In this document: positions 52,281 to 61,265 of the stretch, in pieces
Layout of the letters: every line of letters starts with the position of its first letter
Numbering within the stretch: the stretch's first letter is position 1
Origin: Desulfovibrio sp. JC010
Lineage (GTDB): Bacteria; Desulfobacterota; Desulfovibrionia; Desulfovibrionales; Desulfovibrionaceae
Direction of reading: 5' to 3'
DNA: 61,329 bases
Assembly (NCBI RefSeq): GCF_010470675.1
Contig: NZ_VOIQ01000006.1
Location: forward strand, 1-61,329
The notes under the pieces: model-generated
Told to the model about the DNA's origin: nothing
Seen by the model: only the letters and a program-made list of their open reading frames with translations
The model's database searches: none
Translations under genes and position numbers: made by a program

Positions 52281-54197
52281 CTATTTGCGTTTGAAAAGTT
52301 TTTCCATTTCCAGCGCGGACCAGCTGACCAGCACCGGGCGACCGTGGGGGCAATACTCACGTTGCGGGCATTTGACCCATGCTTCAAGCAGCGAGAGAGC
52401 CTCATCCACCGCCAAAGCCAGATTGGCCTTAATGGCTGATTTGCAGGAAAGCATGATCCAGAGGTCTTCGAGGGTCTTGGCCTGTCCGTCCACGGCAGCC
52501 TTTAAGTACTCCCTTGCCTCCCCGGTTTCAAGGCCCGGAGGAATACCGCGCATGGAAAGAGCCTGCCCGGATTCCAGCTCCAGCATGAACCCGGCAGCCT
52601 GCAGATCCTCCCACATTTCCTGCACCCGCTGCACCTCGCTGGGGTGCAGCACCAGATCAATGGGCAAGGCAAGCGGACGGGACTCGCCACGAGTGCGCAG
52701 GCTGCGCATATTCTCGTAGATAACCCGCTCATGGGCCGCATGCTGGTCCAGCAGACCGAGCGAACCGTTGGGCAACTTGAGCACCAGATAGGTGTCGGCC
52801 ACCTGACCCAGATATTCAATGCGTGAGCCGGGAACATAAATAGGACCGGTTGCGGAAGTCGGCAGCTGTTGCGGCTTAGGATCAGGAATGCGCACATCTT
52901 CCGCGCGGTAATCCATGGGCCGCTCATGAACCATGTCCGACTCACTGCGTTGTTCTGCGGTCGGTGACGGGCTGAAACCGGCAGGTTCCGTAAAATCAGA
53001 GGCACAGGCAGTAGAGCGGACTTCCGGCTCATCATCAAGAGCCGTGAAATCCGTATTCTTAAACTCGTTCCAGCTGGAAAATTTTGCAGCAGGCTCAATG
53101 GGCAGGGAGACACTTTCCGATAACTTCTTTTCCTGTGCAGCCGGGCGGACCGGGATTTCAGGCTGCCCGTCAAAAGAACTCTCACCCTCCACAATGCCCA
53201 GCTCATAGCGGGACAAGGCCTGCCCGATACCGTTACGGATGATGCCGAAGACCGCCCTTTCGTCTTGAAAGCGCACTTCCAGCTTGGCCGGGTGCACGTT
53301 CACGTCCACCAGTTCCGGGGGCAACTCCAGAAAAAGCACCGCCTGCGGATACTCGCGGGAAATCAGCCTGCCCTTGTATGCACCGCGAACGGCACTGAGC
53401 AGAAGTTTATCCTGCACCGGACGGCCGTTGACGAACATGACAATGCGGTCCCCGCGCCCTTGGGCCAGACCGGGAATTCCCGCGCAGCCGTGCACCTTCA
53501 TTTCCCCGGCTTCATGGGAAAATTCAAGCAGGGATTCGCAGATATTGCGCGGCCAGAAAACAGCCAGACGTTCGGGCAAAGACTGTCCCGCAGGTAGCCG
53601 AAACTGTTCGCGCCCATTGGAAGTAAAAGAAAATCCGGCATCCACATTGGCAAGGGCTATCTTGAACATAACCTGATTGCAACGCCGGGCCTCGGTGGAC
53701 TCGGTTTTCAGAAATTTCAGCCGGGCCGGGACATTAAAGAAAAGATCACGCACTTCAACGGAAGTTCCACCGGGAATGGCCGCCGGGCCTTCCTCGACCA
53801 CATCCCCACCTTCCACATGGATAAACCAGCCCTCATCCGCATCCTTGCGGCAGGAACTCATCTTGAACCGGGAAACCGAAGCGATACTGGGCAAAGCCTC
53901 ACCCCGGAACCCGAAACTTGTGATGGCGGAGAGGTCATCCACATTGGAAATCTTACTGGTGGCATGACGGGTTACGGCCAGTTTCAATTCATCCGCAGCA
54001 ACACCGTGCCCGTTATCCTTGACCGAAATAATCCCCTGTCCGCCGCGGTCCACAGCCACATCGACCTGTGTGCTGCCTGCGTCTATGGAATTTTCAACCA
54101 GTTCCTTAACTACGCTTGAAGGACGTTCCACCACCTCACCGGCGGCAATCTGGTTGCGCAAAGATGCCGGGAGAACATGAATTTCGGGAGTGCTCAT
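52281..54197 (-). CDS. mutL: DNA mismatch repair protein MutL
   Basis: 638 aa. N-terminal GHKL ATPase with 'ELVENSIDAG', 'DNGHG' and 'TSKI' and 'GFRGEALPSI'. A Pro/Glu-rich linker (about 340-440) follows, then the dimerisation domain. The C-terminal domain has the endonuclease motif 'DQHAAHERVIYE' plus 'CKSAIKAN' and 'CPHGRPV', so this is a nicking MutL, as in organisms without MutH. Confidence 0.97.
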   Translation of the reverse strand: MSTPEIHVLPASLRNQIAAGEVVERPSSVVKELVENSIDAGSTQVDVAVDRGGQGIISVKDNGHGVAADELKLAVTRHATSKISNVDDLSAITSFGFRGEALPSIASVSRFKMSSCRKDADEGWFIHVEGGDVVEEGPAAIPGGTSVEVRDLFFNVPARLKFLKTESTEARRCNQVMFKIALANVDAGFSFTSNGREQFRLPAGQSLPERLAVFWPRNICESLLEFSHEAGEMKVHGCAGIPGLAQGRGDRIVMFVNGRPVQDKLLLSAVRGAYKGRLISREYPQAVLFLELPPELVDVNVHPAKLEVRFQDERAVFGIIRNGIGQALSRYELGIVEGESSFDGQPEIPVRPAAQEKKLSESVSLPIEPAAKFSSWNEFKNTDFTALDDEPEVRSTACASDFTEPAGFSPSPTAEQRSESDMVHERPMDYRAEDVRIPDPKPQQLPTSATGPIYVPGSRIEYLGQVADTYLVLKLPNGSLGLLDQHAAHERVIYENMRSLRTRGESRPLALPIDLVLHPSEVQRVQEMWEDLQAAGFMLELESGQALSMRGIPPGLETGEAREYLKAAVDGQAKTLEDLWIMLSCKSAIKANLALAVDEALSLLEAWVKCPQREYCPHGRPVLVSWSALEMEKLFKRK

Positions 54198-54267
54198 ATG
54201 GATATATCTAATCTGTATTTATTTAATGTAATCGTTTTTTGTACTTGCTCTACAAACTTACAATAAG

Positions 54268-54301
54268 CACGGCCCCCCGTCTACCGAGACAGGGGGCCGT
54301 G
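54268..54301. terminator. hairpin between lptD and mutL
   Basis: CACGGCCCCC / GGGGGCCGTG 10-bp stem after lptD (minus). No strong T-run on the minus strand. Confidence 0.6.
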
Positions 54302-54336
54302 AAAGAATATCTTTAATTGTTTTAAGTGCTGCTCAC

Positions 54337-56649
54337 TTAAAACATACTCATATCAATTAAGTTGAAGTTTACGCTGTAACGTTCATCGACTGTGGTTTTG
54401 GAAGCAACGAATTCCATGAAGAAACACTGATGGTTCCAGCCCACGGAAGCAGTCTTTTCGAGGTCGCGGTCAGAATTGAGGTCGGCCCGGAACTTACCGC
54501 CCACCTGAAAGTTCCAGGGCAGCTTGGCTTTCATGCCGTAGCTGACAATCTGCATGTCGCTATCCTGCTGACGTTTGTACTCGTCGATCTTGCGCAGGTA
54601 GTCATAGCCGAGTGAAAATTCCGCATATTCATCATAAAAGAGCCTGAGGATATTTTCATGCTCAGTGATATCTCCGATATAAGGCGAAAGCCATGTACGG
54701 GAAGTCAGGTTCACAAAGTTGTACGGGGTGACTATGATCTCAGCCATGAAATCCGAGAACGGACGGCGTTCGTATTCGCTAAGCTCAATGGAGCGGTTTT
54801 CCTCATCAATGTCGTAGCCCTGTTCAAGTCGGACACGCAGAAATTCAAGGTAGTCATTTTCCAACACCGGATTGCCGTCCTCACCCAAAGCCACGGTGGC
54901 CCGGTTACGGTCAAACACGTTGGTCAGTGAGAAGACAACATCGTTCTGCTCGGAAATACGGTCACGGGAATCAAAATAAGGCAGCTTGGCCTGACTTGCG
55001 GAATCATCCTGCACCCATGAATATTCAAGGCGGGGGATGACATTATGTTTCATGCGGGTCCACCCGGACTGCCCCACATTTTCCTTACTGACAACAGGTG
55101 CTGATTCCAGATCAAAAACACGGTAAAAATCAGTAACTGCGCTCACTCCGGCATCGGCAAGGATACGGGTCTGACTTGAATCACGGCTGACTTCGGCACT
55201 TGCATTCTGAAAAGAACTTACAAGGTAATTGGTAGCCCTGATTCCGGCGCGGGGGATGAAAGTGATCCCACCTGCACGCACAGGCATGCTGAACTGGGGT
55301 TTAATATCAAAACGCCCACCGGTCATGCCGTATTCACGCCAGAAGTAGCTGCCCTGAAATTCACCTTCCCACTCAATGGGGGTCCCGAAAAAATTATCCT
55401 TGAATGCGAAGGCTGAAAGCTGCGGCATTGTCTGCAGAGTCGGGTCCTGAGTGGAGGGATTGTTGCCATTGCGGTAAAGCAGATTTTCCGTATACTGCGC
55501 AAAGGCTGAAACGGAATATTTATCCCAGCTTCTGGCTAAAAGCGCAGTACTGGTTCTTTCATTGGAGTCCGCAGTGGCAATATCACGACCAAACTCTTCA
55601 AGAAAATCATTGCGGGTTGCCTCATAGCCGTTGGAGCCGGAACGAAATTCACGCAGGTAATCCTGGTCAGAAACAAGGTCCATATCAAAGATTGTCTGCC
55701 AGTCGGGATTACCGAGATAGCCGTCATACTTGGACCTGATCCACCAGCGGTTCTGGTTTGGACGACTCATTGTGTCGCTGAAGGAGTAGCTGGCATCAGC
55801 AGGATCGGAGTAACTTTTACTGTCGTACAACCAGTCGGCACGCCATGAACCTTTACTGTTCACATCCTCGGAATGGCGAAATTCCACACCGGGCCTGAAA
55901 CCGCGCTTGCTCAGGTATTCCGGGTAAAAAGTCATGTCCATCTCGTCATTGATGGCCCAGTAGAACGGCAGATTAATCCTGTTGCCGAGACGATTTGAGT
56001 TACCGATCTCAGGATTGAGCACACCTGACTGACGCTCACGCTGCACCGGAAGTTCCATGTACGGAGTGTATGCAACCGGAACGCCTTTCACGTTGAACTT
56101 GGAGTGCCAGAGCCTTGCATAACCGTTGATGGTAATGTCCCCCTCTCCGGACTCAAAGGACCAGAGGGGATTTTCCCCCTCACAGGCAGTCACCTTTACA
56201 TCTTTAAAGCTGTAGGTGGCTCCGTTGTGCTTCTCAATGAACTCACTTTCAAAATATATATGGGGCTTGGCAACAAAAACGCGGCCCTTTTTCAGCCATC
56301 CGACCATGTTGTTGAGATCGAATTCAGCTTCAGCCGCATCGTAAAAGTCGCCCTTGATCTGCGCTTTCACATTACCGCGCAGGTAAATCCATTTGGTGGC
56401 CTGATAAAAACGGGCAAAATCAGCTTTGATGTAGTTGTCGCCACTGCGCAGGGTAACATCGCCGTAAGCCTGAAGATACTCGCTGTCGCTTTCCACAACG
56501 AGCTTATCCGCGGCGAACTTCCACTGCTCACCCTTCTGCTCCGCGCCAGTACTGTCGGTCATGGGCACAGTCATCTGCTGCTGCGCAAAAGCCATGCACG
56601 GCAGACAGAGGAGAAGTAAAACTACAAATATGGCGAACCTTGATTTCAA
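54337..56649 (-). CDS. lptD: LPS-assembly protein LptD
   Basis: 770 aa, outer-membrane barrel that inserts LPS with LptE. Signal peptide ('LLLCLPCMAFAQ'), then an LptA-like beta-jellyroll (about 40-180; 'AYGDVTLRSGDNYIKAD'), then the long beta-barrel. Two mature cysteines (about 156 and 742) could form one disulfide joining the jellyroll to the barrel, as in E. coli, which has two. It follows hldD by 13 bp on the minus strand. Confidence 0.93.
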   Translation of the reverse strand: MKSRFAIFVVLLLLCLPCMAFAQQQMTVPMTDSTGAEQKGEQWKFAADKLVVESDSEYLQAYGDVTLRSGDNYIKADFARFYQATKWIYLRGNVKAQIKGDFYDAAEAEFDLNNMVGWLKKGRVFVAKPHIYFESEFIEKHNGATYSFKDVKVTACEGENPLWSFESGEGDITINGYARLWHSKFNVKGVPVAYTPYMELPVQRERQSGVLNPEIGNSNRLGNRINLPFYWAINDEMDMTFYPEYLSKRGFRPGVEFRHSEDVNSKGSWRADWLYDSKSYSDPADASYSFSDTMSRPNQNRWWIRSKYDGYLGNPDWQTIFDMDLVSDQDYLREFRSGSNGYEATRNDFLEEFGRDIATADSNERTSTALLARSWDKYSVSAFAQYTENLLYRNGNNPSTQDPTLQTMPQLSAFAFKDNFFGTPIEWEGEFQGSYFWREYGMTGGRFDIKPQFSMPVRAGGITFIPRAGIRATNYLVSSFQNASAEVSRDSSQTRILADAGVSAVTDFYRVFDLESAPVVSKENVGQSGWTRMKHNVIPRLEYSWVQDDSASQAKLPYFDSRDRISEQNDVVFSLTNVFDRNRATVALGEDGNPVLENDYLEFLRVRLEQGYDIDEENRSIELSEYERRPFSDFMAEIIVTPYNFVNLTSRTWLSPYIGDITEHENILRLFYDEYAEFSLGYDYLRKIDEYKRQQDSDMQIVSYGMKAKLPWNFQVGGKFRADLNSDRDLEKTASVGWNHQCFFMEFVASKTTVDERYSVNFNLIDMSMF

Positions 56650-56662
56650 AACAACCTGCCCT

Positions 56663-57640
56663 TTAGTTCTTTAGGTAAGGATCTTCCTGAGCCAGATAAT
56701 TCTGCACATAATCCTTGGCCGCATCTTCAAGGGAAGTAAACGGCTTATCGTATCCGGCGGCCACCAGCTTATCCATATTGGCCTGGGTAAAATACTGGTA
56801 TTTATCGCGGATGGTTTCCGGCATCTCAATGTAGCTGATATTCGGGTCCACGCCCATGGCAGCGAAAACGGACTTTGCAAGTTCGTTCCATTCACGGGCC
56901 TGCCCGGTGCCGATGTTGAAGATACCGTTTGCGTCCGGGTTCTGCAGGAACCACCACATCACGTCCACGCAATCCTTGATGTAAACAAAGTCACGTTTCT
57001 GTCCGCCGTGGGGGTATTCCGGCTTGTAGGACTTGAACAGCTTCATCTCCCCGGTTTCACCGATCTGGTGAAAAGCCTTGCAGATAACGCTCTTCATGTC
57101 GTCTTTATGGTATTCGTTAGGTCCGAATACATTGAAAAATTTAAGGCTGACCAGCTTATCCAACACACCGCCGCGCTTGGCCCAGAGGTCGAAAAGCTGC
57201 TTGGAATAGCCGTACATGTTCATGGGCTGCAACCGGTCAATGCCCTCATGACCGTCATCAAAGCCGAAGCGGCCGTCACCGTAGGTGGCGGCACTTGAAG
57301 CATTGATGAAACGCACATCATGATTAAGGCAGAAACGGCAGAGCATCTGGGTGTAGCGGTAGTTGTTTTCCATAAGGAAATCAGCATCCTGCTCCGTAGT
57401 GGAGGAACAGGCACCCATGTGGATTACGGCATCGGTTTCAAAGGGATCATCCCCTTCGAGGATAAGCTTGTAGAACTGATTCCTATGGACATAATCCTCA
57501 TAACGAAGATTAACCAGATTCTTCCATTTATCAGTCTTGGCAAGGTTATCGACAATAAGAATATCGTCAATTCCCATCTGGTTCAGTTTCCAGACCATGG
57601 CACTGCCGATAAATCCGGCGCCGCCAGTCACAATATACAT
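56663..57640 (-). CDS. hldD: ADP-L-glycero-D-manno-heptose 6-epimerase
   Basis: 325-aa extended short-chain dehydrogenase. NADP loop 'VTGGAGFIGSAMVWKLN' and the catalytic 'MYGYSKQLFD' (Tyr-x3-Lys), with 'SSAATYG'. 'FFNVFGPNEYHKDDM' is typical of HldD/RfaD. It makes the heptose precursor of LPS core. First gene of an hldD-lptD operon. Confidence 0.95.
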   Translation of the reverse strand: MYIVTGGAGFIGSAMVWKLNQMGIDDILIVDNLAKTDKWKNLVNLRYEDYVHRNQFYKLILEGDDPFETDAVIHMGACSSTTEQDADFLMENNYRYTQMLCRFCLNHDVRFINASSAATYGDGRFGFDDGHEGIDRLQPMNMYGYSKQLFDLWAKRGGVLDKLVSLKFFNVFGPNEYHKDDMKSVICKAFHQIGETGEMKLFKSYKPEYPHGGQKRDFVYIKDCVDVMWWFLQNPDANGIFNIGTGQAREWNELAKSVFAAMGVDPNISYIEMPETIRDKYQYFTQANMDKLVAAGYDKPFTSLEDAAKDYVQNYLAQEDPYLKN

Positions 57641-58091
57641 ATATCAGTTCTCCAGCTATTTTAAACAGATATGAACATCTATTAATACTATCACACAATA
57701 TAAGTTGCCGGATGTTACTTATTTTTCTGACACTTTTCAACTACAATTGAGTAAAAAGAACCGATTTACGGCAATAATCAAGTAAAAATTTTATTTCAAC
57801 ATTACTTCATATTCAATTAAACTTTTTCACAATAAAACCAACTTCAGAAATAAAGAACCTTTGTTACAAACAACAAAAAGAACGCCATTTTCACATTCAG
57901 CACACATCCCGCACTGCCATTTAATATTACGCCCCTTCTTTTTAGTCTTGCTTCATATTTTCTTCATGTTATATTTATTTACACATCATTTATATTATGA
58001 TTTTTTCTAGACTTTGTTTACAATCGTTATTTAAATTCAGCCATACACAGAAATCCATCTTCTTTTCAACACTCTAAAGACAAGGACGGCC
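57641..58091. other. AT-rich intergenic region, divergent hldD / cyuA-like
   Basis: 451 bp, very AT-rich, no credible ORF, tRNA or repeat copy. It contains AATTGAGTAAAAA (57746-57758) that recurs at 59470-59482 before the OmpA-type gene, and a near copy at 57777-57790. Promoters for both flanking genes must lie here, but I cannot assign one. Confidence 0.6.
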
Positions 58092-59411
58092 ATGACATAT
58101 TCTGTAAAAGAAATCCTGCATCTCGAAGTATCTCCGGCACTGGGCTGCACCGAGCCGGTAGCCATTGCCCTTGCCACTGCTGCTGCAGCCTCGGTCATGC
58201 CCGAAAAACAGCCGGATAAAATCGAAGTCTGGGTTGATCCCAATATATATAAAAACGGGCTGGCAGTTATCATCCCCGGAACAGGCGGGCTGAACGGCCT
58301 CGATACAGCAGCTGCCCTTGGTGCGCTTTACGGTGATCCCGCATTGGGGCTGGAAGTTCTTGAACCGCTCAACGAGACCTCAACCAAAGAAGCCTGCAAA
58401 TACAAAGAGAGCAACCCCGTAACTGTAAACCTGCTCGAAAACAGACACGGCATCTATGTACGGGCACTGCTCAGCTACGGCAAAAGCAGTGTGGAAACAA
58501 TCATTGAAGGCGTACACGACAATATCATTTCCCTGACCCTTGACGGTAAACCGGTCAAAGATTCTGCGCTGGTTAAAACCCAGCAGGCCCAGAAAACAGA
58601 CATGTCCAGACTTGAGGACTATATAAAAACCCTCTCCCTTTCCGAACTTGTGGACATGCTCAGCGAACTGGATGAAGAAGACTTCGCATTCCTTCAGGAA
58701 GGCATTACCTACAACATGCGCCTTGCCGACCACGGCCTGAAGCACGGCTCCGGGCTGGCCGTGGGGGCCACTCTTGAAAAACTGGCCCGCATGAAAATTC
58801 TCAGCCGGGACATGATTCTGGCCGCACGCATTGTCACTTCGGCAGCTTCAGATGCCCGCATGGGCGGCATCAAACTTCCGGCCATGAGTTCCGGGGGGTC
58901 CGGTAACCATGGCTTGACTGCCATTCTGCCTATCCATGCTGTCAGCGAATATGTAGACTGCTCTGAAAAAACCATGCTCGAAGCCATTGCCCTGAGCCAC
59001 CTTGTCACCGCCTACGTGAAGGCGCAGACCGGGCGGCTATCCGCTGTATGCGGATGTTCTGTTGCAGCCGGAGCCGGAGCAACCGCCGGAATAACCTATC
59101 TCATGGGCGGCACCCCGGCCCAGATGTCCGGGGCCATCACCAACCTCACCGAGGACCTTGCCGGGATCATCTGCGACGGAGCTAAATGCGGCTGCGCACT
59201 CAAGCTGGCCACTGCCGCAGGAACAGCTGTGCAGGCCGCGCTGTTCGCCATCCACGGTGTAAACGTCCATTCCACAGACGGCATTATCGGCGCGTCCCCC
59301 GAGCAGACCATGCAGAACATCGGCACCCTCAGCACGCAGGGCATGATTGACACGGACCGAACCATCCTGAAAATCATGCTTGAAAAACACTTTGCCGGCA
59401 CGGAAAACTGA
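58092..59411 (+). CDS. L-cysteine desulfidase family (CyuA/UPF0597)
   Basis: 439 aa. UPF0597/CyuA family, related to the alpha subunit of Fe-S L-serine dehydratases. Cluster cysteines are visible in 'LGCTEPVAIA', 'CGCSVAAGAG' and 'ICDGAKCGCALK'; 'SSGGSGNHGL' is a further signature. Converts cysteine to pyruvate, ammonia and sulfide, a fitting role in a sulfidogenic anaerobe. Serine as substrate cannot be excluded. No transporter gene is adjacent. Confidence 0.88.
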   Translation: MTYSVKEILHLEVSPALGCTEPVAIALATAAAASVMPEKQPDKIEVWVDPNIYKNGLAVIIPGTGGLNGLDTAAALGALYGDPALGLEVLEPLNETSTKEACKYKESNPVTVNLLENRHGIYVRALLSYGKSSVETIIEGVHDNIISLTLDGKPVKDSALVKTQQAQKTDMSRLEDYIKTLSLSELVDMLSELDEEDFAFLQEGITYNMRLADHGLKHGSGLAVGATLEKLARMKILSRDMILAARIVTSAASDARMGGIKLPAMSSGGSGNHGLTAILPIHAVSEYVDCSEKTMLEAIALSHLVTAYVKAQTGRLSAVCGCSVAAGAGATAGITYLMGGTPAQMSGAITNLTEDLAGIICDGAKCGCALKLATAAGTAVQAALFAIHGVNVHSTDGIIGASPEQTMQNIGTLSTQGMIDTDRTILKIMLEKHFAGTEN

Positions 59412-59442
59412 AAAGACATGGAAAAATAATACAAAACTATTG

Positions 59443-59466
59443 ATTAAGGTCTGCCAATACCTTAAT
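59443..59466 (+). terminator. weak terminator after cysteine desulfidase gene
   Basis: ATTAAGGT / ACCTTAAT 8-bp perfect stem, tail TTTAATT. Confidence 0.6.
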
Positions 59467-59526
59467 TTTAATTGAGTAAAAATTGCTACCAACAACCGTC
59501 AACCCAATTACCGGAGGACTTTCATA

Positions 59527-60600
59527 ATGCATAGCAGAAAAGTTGTTTTAACCCTGACAGTTGCCTTAGTCGCTCTTCTGGCCTTCGGCTCTATGGCCTT
59601 TGCGGAATCCAGAATTGTACTCAAACCCAAAGTTGATGCCTTCGCATATTTCGTAGACACCTCTCCGTCCATGTCCCAGTCTTACGGCTCCACCGGCAAC
59701 CCTAAAATCATTGCCGGACTCAACGCCTTGAAAAGACTGAACAACGTTGTTCCCGAGCTGGGTTACGACTCTGCTCTTTACGCCATGCCCGACTTTGCGA
59801 CCTACGCTCCCAAATCAATTTTCAGCAGATCAGCCATGGCTAAAGGACTCGCTTCCGTACCCAGCGACCTGCCTTTCTTCCAGTCCACCCCCATGGGCGA
59901 AGGCTTTGAAGATCTTGATAATGCAGTCCAGAACTGGCAGGGCAAATTCGCGGTAATCTTTGTTTCCGACGGTCTGTCCAACAGCGGACGCAGCCCCATC
60001 CGTGTTGTTTCCGACATGGCTAAAAAATACGGTGACCGTTTCTGCCTGCACGTCATCAGCGTTGCCGACACCGCGAAAGGCAAGTCCAACCTGAAGCGCA
60101 TGGCCAGCCTAACCCCCTGTGGTGTTTATGTTGACGCCACCGCCCTCGCAGACAAAGCTGTTCTCGATAAATTCGCGCAGGACGTATTCTACACTCAGGA
60201 AGAAGAACTCATCGTTGAAGTAATTGAAGAAGTAGTAATCACCCCGGTAGTTCCGGTTCAGGAAAAAATCGTTTTCCGCAACTTCAACTTCGGTTTCGAC
60301 AAATACCAGATCACTGATGAAATGGTTCCCGCACTGACCGAAGCAGCTGCACTGCTCGACGAATTCCCCAACCTCAAGGTTCTGGTTGGCGGACACACTG
60401 ACTCCTCCGGCTCCGAAGCATACAACCAGGGCCTCTCCGAGCGCAGAGCCAGGGCCGTTGCCGACTGGCTGGCAGCAAACGGTGTTGCTCCTGAACGGTT
60501 GCAGGTAAAAGGCTACGGCGAACTGAACCCCAAGTATGACAACAAGACCAAAGAAGGACGCAAGCTTAACCGCCGCGTTGAAATCGACGTAGAAGACTAG
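59527..60600 (+). CDS. VWA-OmpA fusion envelope protein
   Basis: 357 aa. Signal peptide to about residue 26 ('FGSMAFAES'). Residues about 35-220 form a von Willebrand A-like domain with the MIDAS residues 'DTSPSMS', 'STPMGEG' and 'VSDGLSN'. A Val/Glu/Pro linker follows, then an OmpA peptidoglycan-binding domain ('NFGFDKYQI', 'GGHTDSSGSEAYNQGLSERR'). Probably periplasmic and attached to peptidoglycan, binding a partner through a divalent metal. Confidence 0.92.
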   Translation: MHSRKVVLTLTVALVALLAFGSMAFAESRIVLKPKVDAFAYFVDTSPSMSQSYGSTGNPKIIAGLNALKRLNNVVPELGYDSALYAMPDFATYAPKSIFSRSAMAKGLASVPSDLPFFQSTPMGEGFEDLDNAVQNWQGKFAVIFVSDGLSNSGRSPIRVVSDMAKKYGDRFCLHVISVADTAKGKSNLKRMASLTPCGVYVDATALADKAVLDKFAQDVFYTQEEELIVEVIEEVVITPVVPVQEKIVFRNFNFGFDKYQITDEMVPALTEAAALLDEFPNLKVLVGGHTDSSGSEAYNQGLSERRARAVADWLAANGVAPERLQVKGYGELNPKYDNKTKEGRKLNRRVEIDVED

Positions 60601-60615
60601 AAGTCTCGACAATAA

Positions 60616-60649
60616 AAAAGGGTGGAAGGATAATTCCTTCCACCCTTTT
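60616..60649 (+). terminator. intrinsic terminator after VWA-OmpA gene
   Basis: 15-bp stem AAAAGGGTGGAAGGA / TCCTTCCACCCTTTT with T-rich tail. Confidence 0.88.
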
Positions 60650-60667
60650 CTTAATTTGGAGTACCTG

Positions 60668-61087
60668 ATGAAACTTGCCCGCAAGCTTTTGACATCACTT
60701 TTTATCTGCCTGCTGCTCTGCGCAACGGCATCCGCCTCACAGCCCGGAACACCGCAGGAACTTGCTAAATTTAAAAATTTCGCCATCGGCTGGGTGGTCA
60801 AGCTGAACAAAAGCCACATCAAAGGATTCAGCCGCATGGAGATTCTCCCGCAAAAGGACGGCAGCTATCTTGCCCGCTATCACGCCATTTCACCCGACAC
60901 TATATCCTGCAAAGTAAAAAGAACCAGTGCCAAGTCCAAAGGCATGGTCGGCTTGCTCAAATACATTGAGACCATCTACGAAAGCACCGGAAAAAACCCG
61001 CAGGAAGCACGGGCCAACAAATTCAAACCCGTAAAAAATATCCGCATCACTGAAATTTTCAGCAACTCCGGCAAAGGCTGGCGTTAA
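60668..61087 (+). CDS. small exported hypothetical protein (139 aa)
   Basis: 139 aa with a clear signal peptide ('MKLARKLLTSLFICLLLC', cleavage near 'ASAS'). The mature part is basic, with one Cys, ending 'SNSGKGWR'; no family recognised. ATG 60668 has GGAG at 60658-60661. It lies just after the VWA-OmpA terminator and before repeat copy 14. Likely periplasmic; function unknown. Confidence 0.75.
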   Translation: MKLARKLLTSLFICLLLCATASASQPGTPQELAKFKNFAIGWVVKLNKSHIKGFSRMEILPQKDGSYLARYHAISPDTISCKVKRTSAKSKGMVGLLKYIETIYESTGKNPQEARANKFKPVKNIRITEIFSNSGKGWR

Positions 61088-61092
61088 AGGCA

Positions 61093-61177
61093 GCCTTCGG
61101 CGACCCTGCCGGGGGCCTTAAACCCTTTTGAAAAAAGGGTTTAAGAATCCCAAAACTTTTTAGTAAGCTTCGCATAT
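61093..61177 (+). repeat. dispersed intergenic repeat, copy 14 (+)
   Basis: GCCTTCGGCGACCCTGCCGG, hairpin AAACCCTTTTGAAAAAAGGGTTT, AATCCCAAAACTTTTTAGTA and GCTTCGCATATAG. Almost identical to copy 9 in its first half. Confidence 0.85.
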
Positions 61178-61205
61178 AGAGCGGCAAAACAGCTTTAAAA
61201 ATATG

Positions 61206-61233
61206 AACGCAATATCTTGATTGATATTGCGTT
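61206..61233 (+). terminator. intrinsic terminator between repeat copies 14 and 15
   Basis: AACGCAATATC-TTGATT-GATATTGCGTT followed by TTTC. Confidence 0.8.
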
Positions 61234-61265
61234 TTTCTATTTGAAAGCTGCCTAACCAAACTGTC

